DNA of 64,000 nucleotides from G965250275 sp965250275. Its GTDB lineage: Bacteria > Pseudomonadota > Alphaproteobacteria > Rhodobacterales > Rhodobacteraceae. The position numbers were made by a program, and so were the translations under genes. The notes below the pieces were generated by a model that did not search any database, was not told the origin of the DNA, and saw nothing but the letters and a program-made list of their open reading frames with translations. Shown in pieces: positions 51,868 through 61,552 of this stretch (positions within the stretch are counted from its first letter, which is position 1; each line of letters opens with the position of its first letter). Location: positions 3,472,001 through 3,536,000 of the forward strand of contig OZ252297.1 of the NCBI GenBank assembly GCA_965250275.1, read 5' to 3'.

Positions 51868-53388
51868 ATGCTCGAAGGTATCCTGATCGGCCTGTCCACA
51901 GCGTTCTCGCTGACCAACATCCTGATGGTGATCGGCGGCTGCCTGATCGGAACCTTCATCGGCATGCTGCCGGGCCTTGGACCGATGTCGATCATCGCGA
52001 TCATGATCCCGATCGCGATCTCGATCGGCGATCCGTCCACCGCGCTGATCCTTCTGGCAGGGGTCTACTACGGTGCCATCTTCGGAGGCTCGACATCGTC
52101 CATCCTGCTCAATGCTCCCGGCGTGGCCGGAACCGTTGCGTCGAGCTTTGACGGCTATCCCATGGCCCGTAAGGGCCAGGCTGGCAAGGCTCTGACCATC
52201 GCAGCCATTGCCTCGTTCTGTGGTGGCACGCTGGGCGCGCTGCTGTTGATGGTTTTTGCACCGATGCTGTCAACGGTCGCGCTTCTGTTCCATTCGGCGG
52301 AGTATTTCGCGCTGATGGTTGTGGGACTTTCTGCAATTGCTGCCTTTGCGGGGACCGGGCAAGTCGGAAAGGCGATCCTGATGACGTTGCTGGGCCTCAT
52401 GCTGGCCACGGTCGGCGAAGGCGCCCTTTTCAACATGCCGCGGTTCACGATGGGCCTGATGGATCTGCAATCGGGCTTTTCATTCATCACGCTTGCGATG
52501 GCTATGTTCGCCCTGCCGGAAGCGCTGTTTCTGGTTCTCAACCCTGCCCGATCCAGCGCAGGCGGAGAGAGCGGCGGCAAGATCACCGGTTTGCGCATTT
52601 CTGGAGCAGAGGCGCGCAGCATTGCGCCCGTCATCGGGCGGCAATCGGTGCAGGGGTTTTTCATCGGCGTCTTGCCCGGCGCAGGAGCGACAATTGCTTC
52701 CTTTCTGGGATACGCGGTGGAACGCAACCTTGCCACGAAAGAAGAACAATCCGAGTTTGGCGAGGGATCGATCAAAGGGCTCGCCGCACCTGAGACCGCG
52801 AACAACGCCGCCTGCACCGGATCCTTCGTGCCTTTGCTTACGCTCGGCATTCCGGGCTCAGGGACAACGGCGATCCTGCTGGGCGCGCTGATTGCGCTCA
52901 ACGTGTCGCCGGGCCCACGTCTGATGGTCGACAACCCTCAGATTTTCTGGGCCGTCATCATCTCGATGTATCTCGGCAATCTGGTCCTGCTGATCCTGAA
53001 CCTGCCGCTGATCCCGTATATCGCCAAAATTCTGGCGATCCCGCGCAACTACCTGATCCCCTTCATTTTGTTCTTCACGCTGATGGGGGCTTATATCGGG
53101 CAAAACAACGCCACCGAGTTGCTGATCCTTGTGGGTCTGGGTGTCTGCGCGACCGTTCTGCGGTTTGCCGACTACCCGCTGGCGCCGTTGCTGATCGGGT
53201 TTATCCTGGGCCGCATGCTGGAAGACAACTTCTCGCGATCCATGCAGCTCTATGACGGGATCGGGTTCATTTTCGAACGCCCGATGACTTTGGGCCTGTT
53301 GGTCATCGCCGGGCTGCTTGTGATCCTGCCCAGCTACCGAGCGCGCCGGGCGCGGGCCCGCGCGCGCGGAGTGGCAGACGGCGACTGA
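51868..53388 (+). CDS. tctA: Tripartite tricarboxylate transporter large permease (TctA)
   Basis: 506-aa inner-membrane permease with about twelve hydrophobic segments. GTFIGMLPGLGPMSIIAIMIP and GAIFGGSTSSILLNAPGVAGTVASSFDGYPM are the signature loops, and FFIGVLPGAGATIASFLGYAVER repeats the motif in the second half. Powered by sodium or proton gradient. AGGAGG before ATG. Confidence 0.96.
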   Translation: MLEGILIGLSTAFSLTNILMVIGGCLIGTFIGMLPGLGPMSIIAIMIPIAISIGDPSTALILLAGVYYGAIFGGSTSSILLNAPGVAGTVASSFDGYPMARKGQAGKALTIAAIASFCGGTLGALLLMVFAPMLSTVALLFHSAEYFALMVVGLSAIAAFAGTGQVGKAILMTLLGLMLATVGEGALFNMPRFTMGLMDLQSGFSFITLAMAMFALPEALFLVLNPARSSAGGESGGKITGLRISGAEARSIAPVIGRQSVQGFFIGVLPGAGATIASFLGYAVERNLATKEEQSEFGEGSIKGLAAPETANNAACTGSFVPLLTLGIPGSGTTAILLGALIALNVSPGPRLMVDNPQIFWAVIISMYLGNLVLLILNLPLIPYIAKILAIPRNYLIPFILFFTLMGAYIGQNNATELLILVGLGVCATVLRFADYPLAPLLIGFILGRMLEDNFSRSMQLYDGIGFIFERPMTLGLLVIAGLLVILPSYRARRARARARGVADGD

Positions 53389-53402
53389 TCGCTGCGGCAG
53401 CT

Positions 53403-54116
53403 TCAGCCCGAGCGCTGCGCGTAATCCTTCAACACCGCGACATCTGCCGCGCACAGCGGGCCCTCCGCCCAAGGCCGATGGCGCAATCGCACGGCGTTCA
53501 AGAGCGCCTCGTCGGGCACATCGTCAGGGTAGCCCACCTGTTGCGCAGCGGCACGAAAGGCCTCCGGATCGCCGGTCCCTGCAACTGGCGCGTAACTAGA
53601 CCCTTGTGCCAGGCCCTGCCGCGCGAGGCGCTGCCAATCAAATCGCGCGCCCGGGTCATGTTTGCGTCCCGGCGCCATATCGGAATGCCCTATCACGCCA
53701 TCGGCCGGGATGGACCAACGCGACATCACACCGGCCAACACGACCTCAAGCGCCACCATAAGCGGTTCCGCGAACGGAACCCGGCCCGAGTTATCGAGTT
53801 CGATGCCGATGGACCGCGAATTCACATCTGGCTGACCCCGCCACGATCCGGCACCAGCGTGCCACGCCCGCGCCTGTTCTTCGACCATGTGCCAGACAAC
53901 GCCATCGCGCCCGATCAGGTAGTGCGCCGACACTTCCGCTTCAGGGTCACACAATCGCTCCAGCGCCGCCTCGGCACTCGCCATCGCAGTATAGTGGATC
54001 ACGATCAGAGCCGGCGTGGCCCCATCCCGCCGTTCGCCAAAATTCGGCGACGGGTGCCAGATCGGCGTGATCAGTTCTGAACCGCGCTGCGGAATGGGCC
54101 GGGATCCCACGCGCAA
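53403..54116 (-). CDS. N-acetylmuramoyl-L-alanine amidase (AmiD/Amidase_2)
   Basis: Zinc amidase of about 225-237 aa cleaving the sugar-peptide bond of peptidoglycan or its fragments. ALIVIHYTAMASAEAAL gives the first zinc His, VSAHYLIGRDG and RSIGIELDN follow, and GHSDMAPGRKHDPGARFDW provides the second His and catalytic end. No signal peptide is seen. No ATG start is available: candidates are TTG 54116, GTG 54110 or CTG 54075 overlapping the upstream stop. It is coupled to the lipoprotein gene in any case. Confidence 0.9.
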   Translation of the reverse strand: MRVGSRPIPQRGSELITPIWHPSPNFGERRDGATPALIVIHYTAMASAEAALERLCDPEAEVSAHYLIGRDGVVWHMVEEQARAWHAGAGSWRGQPDVNSRSIGIELDNSGRVPFAEPLMVALEVVLAGVMSRWSIPADGVIGHSDMAPGRKHDPGARFDWQRLARQGLAQGSSYAPVAGTGDPEAFRAAAQQVGYPDDVPDEALLNAVRLRHRPWAEGPLCAADVAVLKDYAQRSG

Positions 54117-54796
54117 GCATAGCCGTCGCCATCAGGGTCCAGCCCCATCCGGTCACGCTCGGGCCCGCCCTTTTCCAGAAAATCAATCTGCGCTTGATCC
54201 GGGGATGCATAGTTTCGACAGTTCCGCTCCGCCTTGCCCTGCAAGTTGATGCCGGTTCGGCTGTAGAGGCGCGTGCCGCGCGGGTGGCTCGTCGCCAAAG
54301 CATAGCTGACAATATTGGGACCAGCCGCGGCTGCTGTGCGTTCAGGCAAAGCCGTGGGTTGCACGACCTGATACTGCTGGCGGTTGGCTTCGATCCGGGC
54401 CGCATCGCTCTCGATGGACTGGCGGTTCGACACAGCCTCAAAATCGTTCTCGTCCGAGATACCCGTCGTGCTGGCGGTGACGGTTGCCCCACCCGTCGCC
54501 GAAAGCGGTTGCGGGTTGGAGGTGGCCGACAAAGCCGCCGCCGTCTGTGCGGCGATATCCTCACCGCTGCTGCCCGCAGCTACATCAGTCGGCACGCTGC
54601 CGGCGGGTCCGAGGGTTTCTTGGGACAAGGCAATCGCGGGTGGCAAAGTGTTGACCGAGGATTGACCTGCCAGAGCGGCTTCGCGGGCACGCTGCGCTTC
54701 CAGCGAATTGTCGAACCCGACCCCTGCACTGTCAGGCACCGGGGGCGCACAGGCCGCAAGGGCACCAACAACTGCCAAACAAAGAAAACCGCGCAT
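54071..54796 (-). CDS. Lipoprotein with C-terminal excalibur calcium-binding domain
   Basis: 241-aa lipoprotein: signal MRGFLCLAVVGALAAC with lipobox LAAC, then a long Ser/Thr/Ala-rich linker, then an excalibur domain (about 200-235: CRNYASPDQAQIDFLEKGGP then GLDPDGDGYACAWDP) whose DPDGDGYAC is the calcium loop. Starts 54796 or 54805 possible. It overlaps or abuts the amidase gene downstream, so the pair may act on the cell wall. Confidence 0.85.
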   Translation of the reverse strand: MRGFLCLAVVGALAACAPPVPDSAGVGFDNSLEAQRAREAALAGQSSVNTLPPAIALSQETLGPAGSVPTDVAAGSSGEDIAAQTAAALSATSNPQPLSATGGATVTASTTGISDENDFEAVSNRQSIESDAARIEANRQQYQVVQPTALPERTAAAAGPNIVSYALATSHPRGTRLYSRTGINLQGKAERNCRNYASPDQAQIDFLEKGGPERDRMGLDPDGDGYACAWDPGPFRSAVQN

Positions 54797-54836
54797 CACC
54801 ACCATCCTGCCAGACCGGTCTGTCACAGTGCCAGAC

Positions 54837-56324
54837 CTACCACCATTGTGCAGGCTTGGCCACAAACCCGGCGGCCTCTTCCAGCGCATAGGCAAAATTG
54901 AGCAGATCACCCTCTTCCCAGGGTTTTCCGATAAGTTGAAGGCCCAACGGCAGACCTTTGTCATCCAGCCCGGCCGGCACGGAAATGCCCGGCAGCCCTG
55001 CCAGGTTTACCGTGACCGTGAATACGTCGTTCAGATACATTTGAACCGGATCCGCTTCCGCCATTTCGCCAAGACCAAAGGCGGCAGAAGGCGTGGCTGG
55101 CGTCAGGATGGCGTCGACACCCTGCGCAAACACATCCTCGAAGTCCTTTTTGATCAAGGTCCGCACGCGACGCGCCCGGTTGTAGTACGCGTCGTAAAAC
55201 CCGGCGGAGAGCACATAGGTCCCGATCATCACACGGCGCTGAACCTCGTGACCAAAGCCTTCGGCACGGGTTTTTTCGTACATTTCGGTGATGCCATCAC
55301 CCTGCGACAGGGCCGCGCGGTAGCCATAGCGCACCCCATCATACCGGGCGAGGTTCGAGGATGCTTCGGCAGGTGCAATCACGTAATAGGCTGGCAGCGC
55401 GTATTTTGTGTGCGGCAGCGAAATGTCCACGATCTTGGCTCCGGCGGCTTCCATCATGGCGCGACCTTCAGCCCAGAGTGCCTCGATTTCGTCGGGCATG
55501 CCGTCCATGCGGTACTCGCGCGGAATGCCGATGGTCTTGCCGCGGATATCTCCGGTCAGCAGGGATTCGAAATCCGGGACCGGCAAATCGGCGCTGGTGC
55601 TGTCCTTGGGATCATGCCCGCACATGGCTTCCAGCATGATTGCCGCGTCGCGGACCGATTTTGTCATCGGGCCGGCCTGATCGAGCGACGAGGCAAACGC
55701 CACGATCCCCCAACGCGAGCAGCGCCCATAGGTCGGCTTGATCCCGACAATGCCAGTAAAGGCAGCAGGCTGCCGGATTGACCCGCCCGTGTCGGTGCCT
55801 GTGGCCGCAAGACACAAATCCGCGGCCACCGCAGCAGCGGAGCCGCCCGATGAACCACCTGGTGTCAGCGACGTGTCATCGTTGCCGCGCCGCCACGGGC
55901 TGATGGCGTTGCCATATGTGCTGGTCTCATTCGACGATCCCATCGCGAACTCGTCCATGTTCAGCTTGCCCAGCATCACGGCACCGCTGTCACGCAGGTT
56001 CTGGCTGACAGTGGATTCGTACTCGGGCAGGAACCCTTCCAAGATCCGGCTTCCGGCCTGAGAAGGAACACCTTCGGTGCAAAACAGATCCTTGATCCCG
56101 ATTGGCAGACCGCACATCGAAGGTGCATCACCTGCCTGCAGCCGGGCGTCCGCCGCCCGCGCGCGATCCAGCGCCTGATCCGGCGTCTTGTGCACAAAGG
56201 CGTTCAGCGCATCGGCGGAATCAATGGCACTCAGACAAGCCTCGGTCAGTTCAACACTGGTGACGTGACCCTCGCGCAGCGCATCACGCGCACCGGCCAG
56301 GCCCAGTTTGTTCAAATGCTCCAT
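54837..56324 (-). CDS. gatA: Asp/Glu-tRNA amidotransferase subunit A
   Basis: 495-aa amidase-signature enzyme that makes ammonia for Gln-tRNA or Asn-tRNA formation. The Ser-cis-Ser-Lys triad appears as PIGIKDLF (Lys), GGSSGGSAAAVAADLC and GTDTGGSIRQPAAF. Start ATG 56324 shares its A with the gatC stop; GTG 56327 is the alternative. gatB is not in the window. Confidence 0.97.
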   Translation of the reverse strand: MEHLNKLGLAGARDALREGHVTSVELTEACLSAIDSADALNAFVHKTPDQALDRARAADARLQAGDAPSMCGLPIGIKDLFCTEGVPSQAGSRILEGFLPEYESTVSQNLRDSGAVMLGKLNMDEFAMGSSNETSTYGNAISPWRRGNDDTSLTPGGSSGGSAAAVAADLCLAATGTDTGGSIRQPAAFTGIVGIKPTYGRCSRWGIVAFASSLDQAGPMTKSVRDAAIMLEAMCGHDPKDSTSADLPVPDFESLLTGDIRGKTIGIPREYRMDGMPDEIEALWAEGRAMMEAAGAKIVDISLPHTKYALPAYYVIAPAEASSNLARYDGVRYGYRAALSQGDGITEMYEKTRAEGFGHEVQRRVMIGTYVLSAGFYDAYYNRARRVRTLIKKDFEDVFAQGVDAILTPATPSAAFGLGEMAEADPVQMYLNDVFTVTVNLAGLPGISVPAGLDDKGLPLGLQLIGKPWEEGDLLNFAYALEEAAGFVAKPAQWW

Positions 56325-56611
56325 CACTCAACCACCTTCGGCACTGCAAAGAACCCTTCGCGCGCATCCGGCGCGTTCGCCAGAACCTTTTGCTGCTGGT
56401 CGCCCTCGGTGACCACATCCTCGCGGCGTTTCAGGCGCTGCGGCGTGACGGACGTCATTGGTTCGACGCCGTCGACATCGACTTCGTTCAATTGCTCAAT
56501 GAACCCCAGAATCGTGTTGAATTCCGATGCCAGCGCCGGCAATGCGCTGTCGTCCACCTTGATCCGGGCAAGTTTTGCCACCCGCGCGGCGGTGCTTTCG
56601 TCGATCGACAT
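56324..56611 (-). CDS. gatC: Asp/Glu-tRNA amidotransferase subunit C
   Basis: 95-aa small subunit that wraps GatA and GatB. Family motif VAKLARIKVDDSALPALASEFNTILGFIEQLNEVDVDGVEPM. Translationally coupled to gatA (TGATG). Confidence 0.96.
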   Translation of the reverse strand: MSIDESTAARVAKLARIKVDDSALPALASEFNTILGFIEQLNEVDVDGVEPMTSVTPQRLKRREDVVTEGDQQQKVLANAPDAREGFFAVPKVVE

Positions 56612-56735
56612 AGGTCACCTGTTGTTGTTCTCCCCGCGCGTTTACCGCTCTGTGCGACGCGCTTCAAGGCACCGCCGCAATTGCGCTTGCGTCGGGACCA
56701 GCGGCCCCCCAAAATCGCCGAACGCGGAGGCATTC

Positions 56736-57734
56736 ATGAAAAACACTCAGGTTCTACTCGCCCGTCGACCCGTCGGCGTTCCACAGCGCTCGCATTTCGA
56801 CATTGTCGAAACTCCGGTACCCGACCCGCAAGCCGGTCAGGTTCTCGTCCGGATCAGCCATTGGTCGGTTGACCCGGCCATGCGGGGCTGGGCGAACGAC
56901 GTGCCCAACTATTCCCCACCAGTGGAACTGGGCACACCCATGCGATCCTTTGCGGTTGGCGAAGTAATGGCGTCGCGCCACCCGGACTTTTCGGAAGGCG
57001 ATGTGGTGGAGGGGCTGCTCGGATGGCAAACTCATGTCCTCAGCGATGGCAGCAATATCGCACGCAAGGTATCGGAAACGGATCTGCCGCGCTCTTACGC
57101 GCTTGGGATCCTGGGGCTGAACGGGGTCACCGCATATTTCGGCGTCACAAAAACATGCGCGGCCAAAGAAGGAGATACGGTTGTCGTTTCCACCGCTGCG
57201 GGCGCCGTCGGGTCAGCGGTCGGACAGATTGCCAAAATCCTTGGATGTCGCACCGTCGGCATCGCCGGTGGTGCCGAAAAGACGCGCCAATGCCGCGAGG
57301 AGTTCGGATACGACGCCGCCATCGACTACAAATCCGAAGATATCGCCGCCGCCCTGTCCGCGGCCTGCCCAAACGGCGTGGATTGCTATTTCGACAACAC
57401 CTGCGGCCCCATTTCCGATGCGGTCATGACCAAACTGGCGTTGGGCGCCCGGATCACGATTTGCGGCACCGCTTCCATCACCGAGTGGGACCCCCTGCCG
57501 GTGGGACCGCGTGTGCATCGTCAACTGCTTGTCGCACGCGCGCGCATGCAAGGCCTGCTGGTGTTCGACTACGTCGATCGCTACCCCGAAGCGCGTCGGG
57601 CGCTGGCGGGCTGGCTGCGCGCAGGTGATCTCAAGGTCCGCGAGCATATCCTGCAGGGGCCCGAGGCGGCACCGGGCGCCATCGAGATGCTGTATAGTGG
57701 CGCCAACACAGGCAAACTGATCGTGGAGGTCTGA
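56736..57734 (+). CDS. NADP-dependent oxidoreductase (MDR superfamily, CurA-like)
   Basis: 332-aa medium-chain reductase of the leukotriene B4 dehydrogenase/CurA type. HWSVDPAMRGWAND is the substrate-domain signature, VSTAAGAVGSAVGQIAKILG the NADP fold and YFDNTCGPISDAVM the late motif. It reduces alpha,beta-unsaturated ketones; substrate unknown. GGAGG before ATG. The VOC gene follows after 6 bp. Confidence 0.92.
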   Translation: MKNTQVLLARRPVGVPQRSHFDIVETPVPDPQAGQVLVRISHWSVDPAMRGWANDVPNYSPPVELGTPMRSFAVGEVMASRHPDFSEGDVVEGLLGWQTHVLSDGSNIARKVSETDLPRSYALGILGLNGVTAYFGVTKTCAAKEGDTVVVSTAAGAVGSAVGQIAKILGCRTVGIAGGAEKTRQCREEFGYDAAIDYKSEDIAAALSAACPNGVDCYFDNTCGPISDAVMTKLALGARITICGTASITEWDPLPVGPRVHRQLLVARARMQGLLVFDYVDRYPEARRALAGWLRAGDLKVREHILQGPEAAPGAIEMLYSGANTGKLIVEV

Positions 57735-57740
57735 CGCAAG

Positions 57741-58154
57741 ATGAAACTGGTGCTGCATCATATCAATCTTTCGACGGACAATGTGGACCGCATGGACAGG
57801 TTCTACCGAGATGTTCTCAAACTGGACCCCAACGTCGCTGGCCTGCCGAAACTGGAAAAGACCAAAGGCTATGCCGGAGACGTGGCCTTTGTCACGGATG
57901 GCGCGATCCAGATGCATCTCGCACAGCGTGATGTGGAAGCCGGGTTTGCCACGGGGCAGATCGTCAATCCGGTCAGCCATGGTCACATCGCGTATCGGAC
58001 CGATGATCTGGAGGCCTTCAAAGCGCATCTGGACGCGCAGGGTGTGCCCTATTCAGATTGGGGTCACGCGGCGGTCGCCGGCTGGCATCAGATCTTCTTC
58101 TATGATCCCGACGGGAATGTGATCGAAGTCCATCAGGTCGATGAAGCTTCGTAG
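57741..58154 (+). CDS. VOC family (glyoxalase-like) protein
   Basis: 137-aa vicinal-oxygen-chelate protein. Metal and fold motifs: LHHINLSTDNVDRMDRFYRDVL (His), GHIAYRTDDLEAFKAHL and FFYDPDGNVIEVHQV (Glu). It follows the reductase gene by 6 bp, likely one operon; substrate unknown. Confidence 0.9.
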   Translation: MKLVLHHINLSTDNVDRMDRFYRDVLKLDPNVAGLPKLEKTKGYAGDVAFVTDGAIQMHLAQRDVEAGFATGQIVNPVSHGHIAYRTDDLEAFKAHLDAQGVPYSDWGHAAVAGWHQIFFYDPDGNVIEVHQVDEAS

Positions 58155-58182
58155 TCATCAGCTCATCAAATTCTGAACGGGT

Positions 58183-58854
58183 CTAACCGGGTGGGTTGCT
58201 CTGCGCGGCCTCTCGCAACCGGTGCCGGCGATACACCTCGATCATCCAGCCCAGCATGAGACCATTGAGCAGGTGCCAGGCGATGTGCGTCCCGCTGGGC
58301 CAGACCGAACAGAGCGGCAGGTCGAGCGTGCGGAAGGTCAGGGAAACCACAAGGATCACCGCGCCCAGCGCCATTCCCCTGGCGGTTTCGGGCGCTCTAT
58401 GCCGCAGCAGAAAGGAGTAGATCAGGATGAGCAATGGGACCGGTCCGTAAGCGGCAGACCCGCCGAGCCCGGGAACAAGCTGGAACACTGGCACCAGTGC
58501 GGCGGCATACGGAAAGAACAGCGCCGTGACACCCAACGCCGGCCAGAAGCTCAGGTGCCAATAGTCGCGGTTGGCCGCGAAGATGTAGAGCAGGATAAAA
58601 ACCAGGATGGAAAGACTGTCGAGAACGGCTGTTCCGACCACGGCCCAGGTGTGAAACGCCCCGCTGAAAACCCCGATTGCGGCCAGCACGACGCACAGCC
58701 AAACTGCAAGCGGCATGCCCTGATTGCGTGTACGCAGCCACATCACCAGCGCCGCTAGGATAAATGCCAGATTCGAGATGGCGTTCAGAGGCTCTGCCCA
58801 GAGCGACGGGTCAATACGCTCACAATACCCGTCTACAGCCCGTGTCCAGTCCAT
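58183..58854 (-). CDS. Ceramidase-domain membrane protein
   Basis: 223-aa protein with about seven hydrophobic segments of the alkaline ceramidase superfamily. YCERIDPSLWAEPLNAISNLAF starts it, SGAFHTW supplies a catalytic-region His, and SGTHIAWHLLNGLMLGWMIEVY carries the metal-binding histidines. In bacteria such proteins are uncharacterised hydrolases. Start 58854 gives the family start MDWTRAVDGYCE. Lipid substrate is speculative. Confidence 0.85.
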   Translation of the reverse strand: MDWTRAVDGYCERIDPSLWAEPLNAISNLAFILAALVMWLRTRNQGMPLAVWLCVVLAAIGVFSGAFHTWAVVGTAVLDSLSILVFILLYIFAANRDYWHLSFWPALGVTALFFPYAAALVPVFQLVPGLGGSAAYGPVPLLILIYSFLLRHRAPETARGMALGAVILVVSLTFRTLDLPLCSVWPSGTHIAWHLLNGLMLGWMIEVYRRHRLREAAQSNPPG

Positions 58855-59087
58855 TGCGTCGCTCCGATGCGGCCCTCGCACCAGACCTTTCACAGCCTGC
58901 GGGCAACGCGCAAGACCATGTGACGAAACTTCACTACTCAGATGCTTTCAGCATCCCAAAGCTCAGCTTCCCATCACAATCCGACTTGATACTTGGATCA
59001 GCACATATTCTTGTGGGACCTGAATGCCAACGATTTGCCCAGGTGCGGCAGGCCGTTGCGATTACACAGAGACAGGGGAATGTGACG

Positions 59088-59780
59088 ATGAAAATCATTT
59101 GGCTCGGCCATGGCAGCTTTCGCTTTGAAATCGGTGGCCAGGTGTTGCTGCTCGACCCGTGGCTCACCGGAAACCCGATGCTGCCGGAAGATCAACACGC
59201 AGCCGCAGTCGAAGGCGCCACCCACATCCTCTTGACCCACGCGCATTTTGACCACGTCGTCGACGTGGTGTCGCTGTGCAAGAAACTTGGTGTCCCGGCG
59301 ATCGGGCAATATGACCTCATGGGGCATTGGAGCGAAACGGAAGGCATCGAAACCGTTGGCTTCAACAAGGGCGGCACCGTGGACCTGAACGGCGTTCTCG
59401 TTTCCATGGTCCCTGCCTCCCACTCCTCGACTTTTGCCACGCCCGACGGCCCCAGAACCGGCGGCTCCGAGGTCGGATTCATGCTTCAAGCCGAAGACAA
59501 AACGGTCTACGTGTCAGGCGACACCGCGATCATGGCCGACATGGAGTGGATGGCGGACTACTACAAACCCGACATAGGCATTCTGTCTGCGGGCGGGCAT
59601 TTCACGATGGACATGAAGGGAGCGGCCTATGCCGCCAAAAAATACTTCGACTTCAAGACGCTGATCCCCTGCCACTACAAGACTTTCCCCCTGCTCGAGC
59701 AATCAGCCGATGCCCTGAAAACCGCCCTGCCCGACGTCAGTGTCATCGAGCCAGAGGTCATGTCAGCGATCGATCTCTGA
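59088..59780 (+). CDS. UPF0173 metal-dependent hydrolase (MBL fold)
   Basis: 230-aa zinc hydrolase. HAHFDHVVDV is the metal motif HxHxDH, SGDTAIMADMEWM another, and IPCHYKTFPLLEQ ends the fold. No signal peptide. GGGGAA lies before ATG. Substrate unknown. Its last 130 bp are inside a direct repeat whose second copy at 62930 contains a mutated piece of this gene. Confidence 0.92.
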   Translation: MKIIWLGHGSFRFEIGGQVLLLDPWLTGNPMLPEDQHAAAVEGATHILLTHAHFDHVVDVVSLCKKLGVPAIGQYDLMGHWSETEGIETVGFNKGGTVDLNGVLVSMVPASHSSTFATPDGPRTGGSEVGFMLQAEDKTVYVSGDTAIMADMEWMADYYKPDIGILSAGGHFTMDMKGAAYAAKKYFDFKTLIPCHYKTFPLLEQSADALKTALPDVSVIEPEVMSAIDL

Positions 59781-60029
59781 GGATTGCGTTGAAAAGGGTG
59801 CGGGTCGGCTTTGCGGGAAGAACCGCCGTTCGTTCCGCTCATGCAAAGGTCCGTTTTTTGGGAACGAGACGTGGCCCATACTGCAGAGAGAGAATAGCTG
59901 GTTACGTCCAAAGAACCGCCAAGCGGTTCTTGTATGTTAATACTTCACTCTCTTTCAGCCCGTCGCTAAAAGGAAGTTCGTAGTCGTCTGGGGACCCACC
60001 GAGATGAACGAAACCTGCGCACCGTATAG
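59651..60029 (+). repeat. Direct repeat, left copy (about 380 bp)
   Basis: Covers the 3' end of the UPF0173 gene, the intergenic region and the first codons of the DCC gene. By eye about nine in ten bases match the right copy at 62930-63309, with the middle (59784-59905) nearly identical. Confidence 0.93.
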
Positions 60030-60468
60030 CTATAAATCGGACGAAAACGTACCAGCGTTTGACGACACTTTTGCAGTTGTGGTGATGGATGGTGAATGCG
60101 CGCTGTGCACTTTTGGTGCACGGCTGATTGATCGCTTTGACAAGATCGGCAACATCAGAATTTGCCCAGTCCAGTCTCGCTTGGGGCGTGCGCTTCTGGT
60201 GCACTATCAGATGGACCCAACGAATCCGGACAGCTGGATTTATTTGGCACACGGCGTGTGTTGGACTTCTTTTGACGCTTGGATCAAAGCGGGGGAAACC
60301 GTCGGCGGCATCGGTCAATTGATGCGTGTGTTCTGGCTTGTCCCGAGACCTGTGCGGGATTGGATTTATCAACGCATTGCCCGTAATCGCATTGCCATGT
60401 TTGGCAAAGCCGACATGTGTAATCTGCCAAAGCCAAGTTTCAGGGCACGATTGATCGGAGATGAGTGA
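60004..60468 (+). CDS. DCC family thiol-disulfide oxidoreductase (DUF393)
   Basis: 154-aa small protein. The DxxCxxC motif appears as DGECALCTFGARLI (Cys32, Cys35), and WLVPRPVRDWIYQRIARNR is the family C-terminal part. Predicted redox function is unproven. The first eight codons are duplicated at 63283, where the frame stops at once. Ends overlapping the convergent saccharopine-like gene by 29 bp. GC is lower than in the rest of the window. Confidence 0.88.
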   Translation: MNETCAPYSYKSDENVPAFDDTFAVVVMDGECALCTFGARLIDRFDKIGNIRICPVQSRLGRALLVHYQMDPTNPDSWIYLAHGVCWTSFDAWIKAGETVGGIGQLMRVFWLVPRPVRDWIYQRIARNRIAMFGKADMCNLPKPSFRARLIGDE

Positions 60469-61552
60469 TCGTTTCGATGTCCAGTGCGTCGAGTTCTGAC
60501 AAGTAGTCTGTAAGCGAAACAAGCCCGAGGCACGGCATGGCACCTGCAACAGGATTGATTCCGTTTGCGATGCGCGCGGCCAAGATGATGGACGGTATCG
60601 TCGGAATGTGCGGGCCACAGCCATTGCGTGCAACGATGAACCAGCTTCTCTCTATTCGCTGAGCAGGTTCTTGTGCGCTTTCACCGGTCAGGAATACATG
60701 CATACCGCCATCCTTGCTGCCGAAAACATTGAACCAGTTGCTCATCGAGAGCAAAGCCGGCGCCATGCGTTCCAGCGGAAGCGGAAGGCCAAGCCGCACG
60801 AGATGGGACATCGCCCAAAGGCCGAGGTGAATCACGCCAAGCTCTAGCCCTGCGGAGAACTGGATTGTCCTGATATTGTGCCGCTCCGGCAGTAAGTCGA
60901 GGTCGGGGACATCGCAGTTGGCCATCCACCGTTTACCCAGACCTGGATAGGGTTGGCGGTAGATATCCTGCCAGCCGTAGACCTCGGGCCTGATCCCTTT
61001 GAACGGTGCGAGCTTTCGCCCGACGTAGCCCAGAATCGCGCGTGTCGTCGCAAGGCCACGTTCGGCCCCTTGTCCTGGCGCAATGCCATACTTCATCAGG
61101 TCAATGCGCGCGAAGTCGGAAGCAAACTCCGCAACAACTGCCTCCGAGAGTGCGGGAACTGTGCTTGCACCACTTATGACCGCAACTCCCGCGTCTTGCG
61201 CGGCCCTATCCAGTTTGTTGATACCGCCCACAAACTCCCGTCCATCGGCAAGATCGATGTAGTGGACTTTGTGATCAATCGCCGCACGCGCGACGTTGTA
61301 TCCTTGTCCTTGGAACGGGCCGACTGTGTTCACTACGACGCAAGGTTGGTGCGTTTCGAAAGCGCCGGAGAGCCCGGTTTCAACATCCAACTGCAGTGGG
61401 GTCGCATTGGGGCCAATGGATTTGGCCAGATCGCTCGCTTTTTGGAGGTCGCGTCCAGCGATCAGAACGGGGATGTCTTTGGATGCCAGCGCCGCACTGA
61501 TCCGTTTGCCGAAATTTCCATAACCACCAAGGATGAGCACACACTTATTCAA
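60440..61552 (-). CDS. Saccharopine dehydrogenase-like NAD(P)-binding protein
   Basis: 370-aa Rossmann protein: ILGGYGNFGKRISAAL start (GxGxxG), then VVNTVGPFQGQGYNVARAAID. It resembles saccharopine-dehydrogenase-like oxidoreductases of unknown substrate. The probable start is TTG 61552, overlapping the DUF4166 stop with GAGGTGA upstream. In other bacteria it is found next to or fused with DUF4166, as here. Confidence 0.83.
   Translation of the reverse strand: MNKCVLILGGYGNFGKRISAALASKDIPVLIAGRDLQKASDLAKSIGPNATPLQLDVETGLSGAFETHQPCVVVNTVGPFQGQGYNVARAAIDHKVHYIDLADGREFVGGINKLDRAAQDAGVAVISGASTVPALSEAVVAEFASDFARIDLMKYGIAPGQGAERGLATTRAILGYVGRKLAPFKGIRPEVYGWQDIYRQPYPGLGKRWMANCDVPDLDLLPERHNIRTIQFSAGLELGVIHLGLWAMSHLVRLGLPLPLERMAPALLSMSNWFNVFGSKDGGMHVFLTGESAQEPAQRIERSWFIVARNGCGPHIPTIPSIILAARIANGINPVAGAMPCLGLVSLTDYLSELDALDIETITHLRSIVP

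Noticed and set aside
54071..54964. A longer 297-codon version of the excalibur lipoprotein
   Set aside because: The upstream codons run into the 3' end of gatA in another frame, and the lipoprotein signal begins at 54796/54805.
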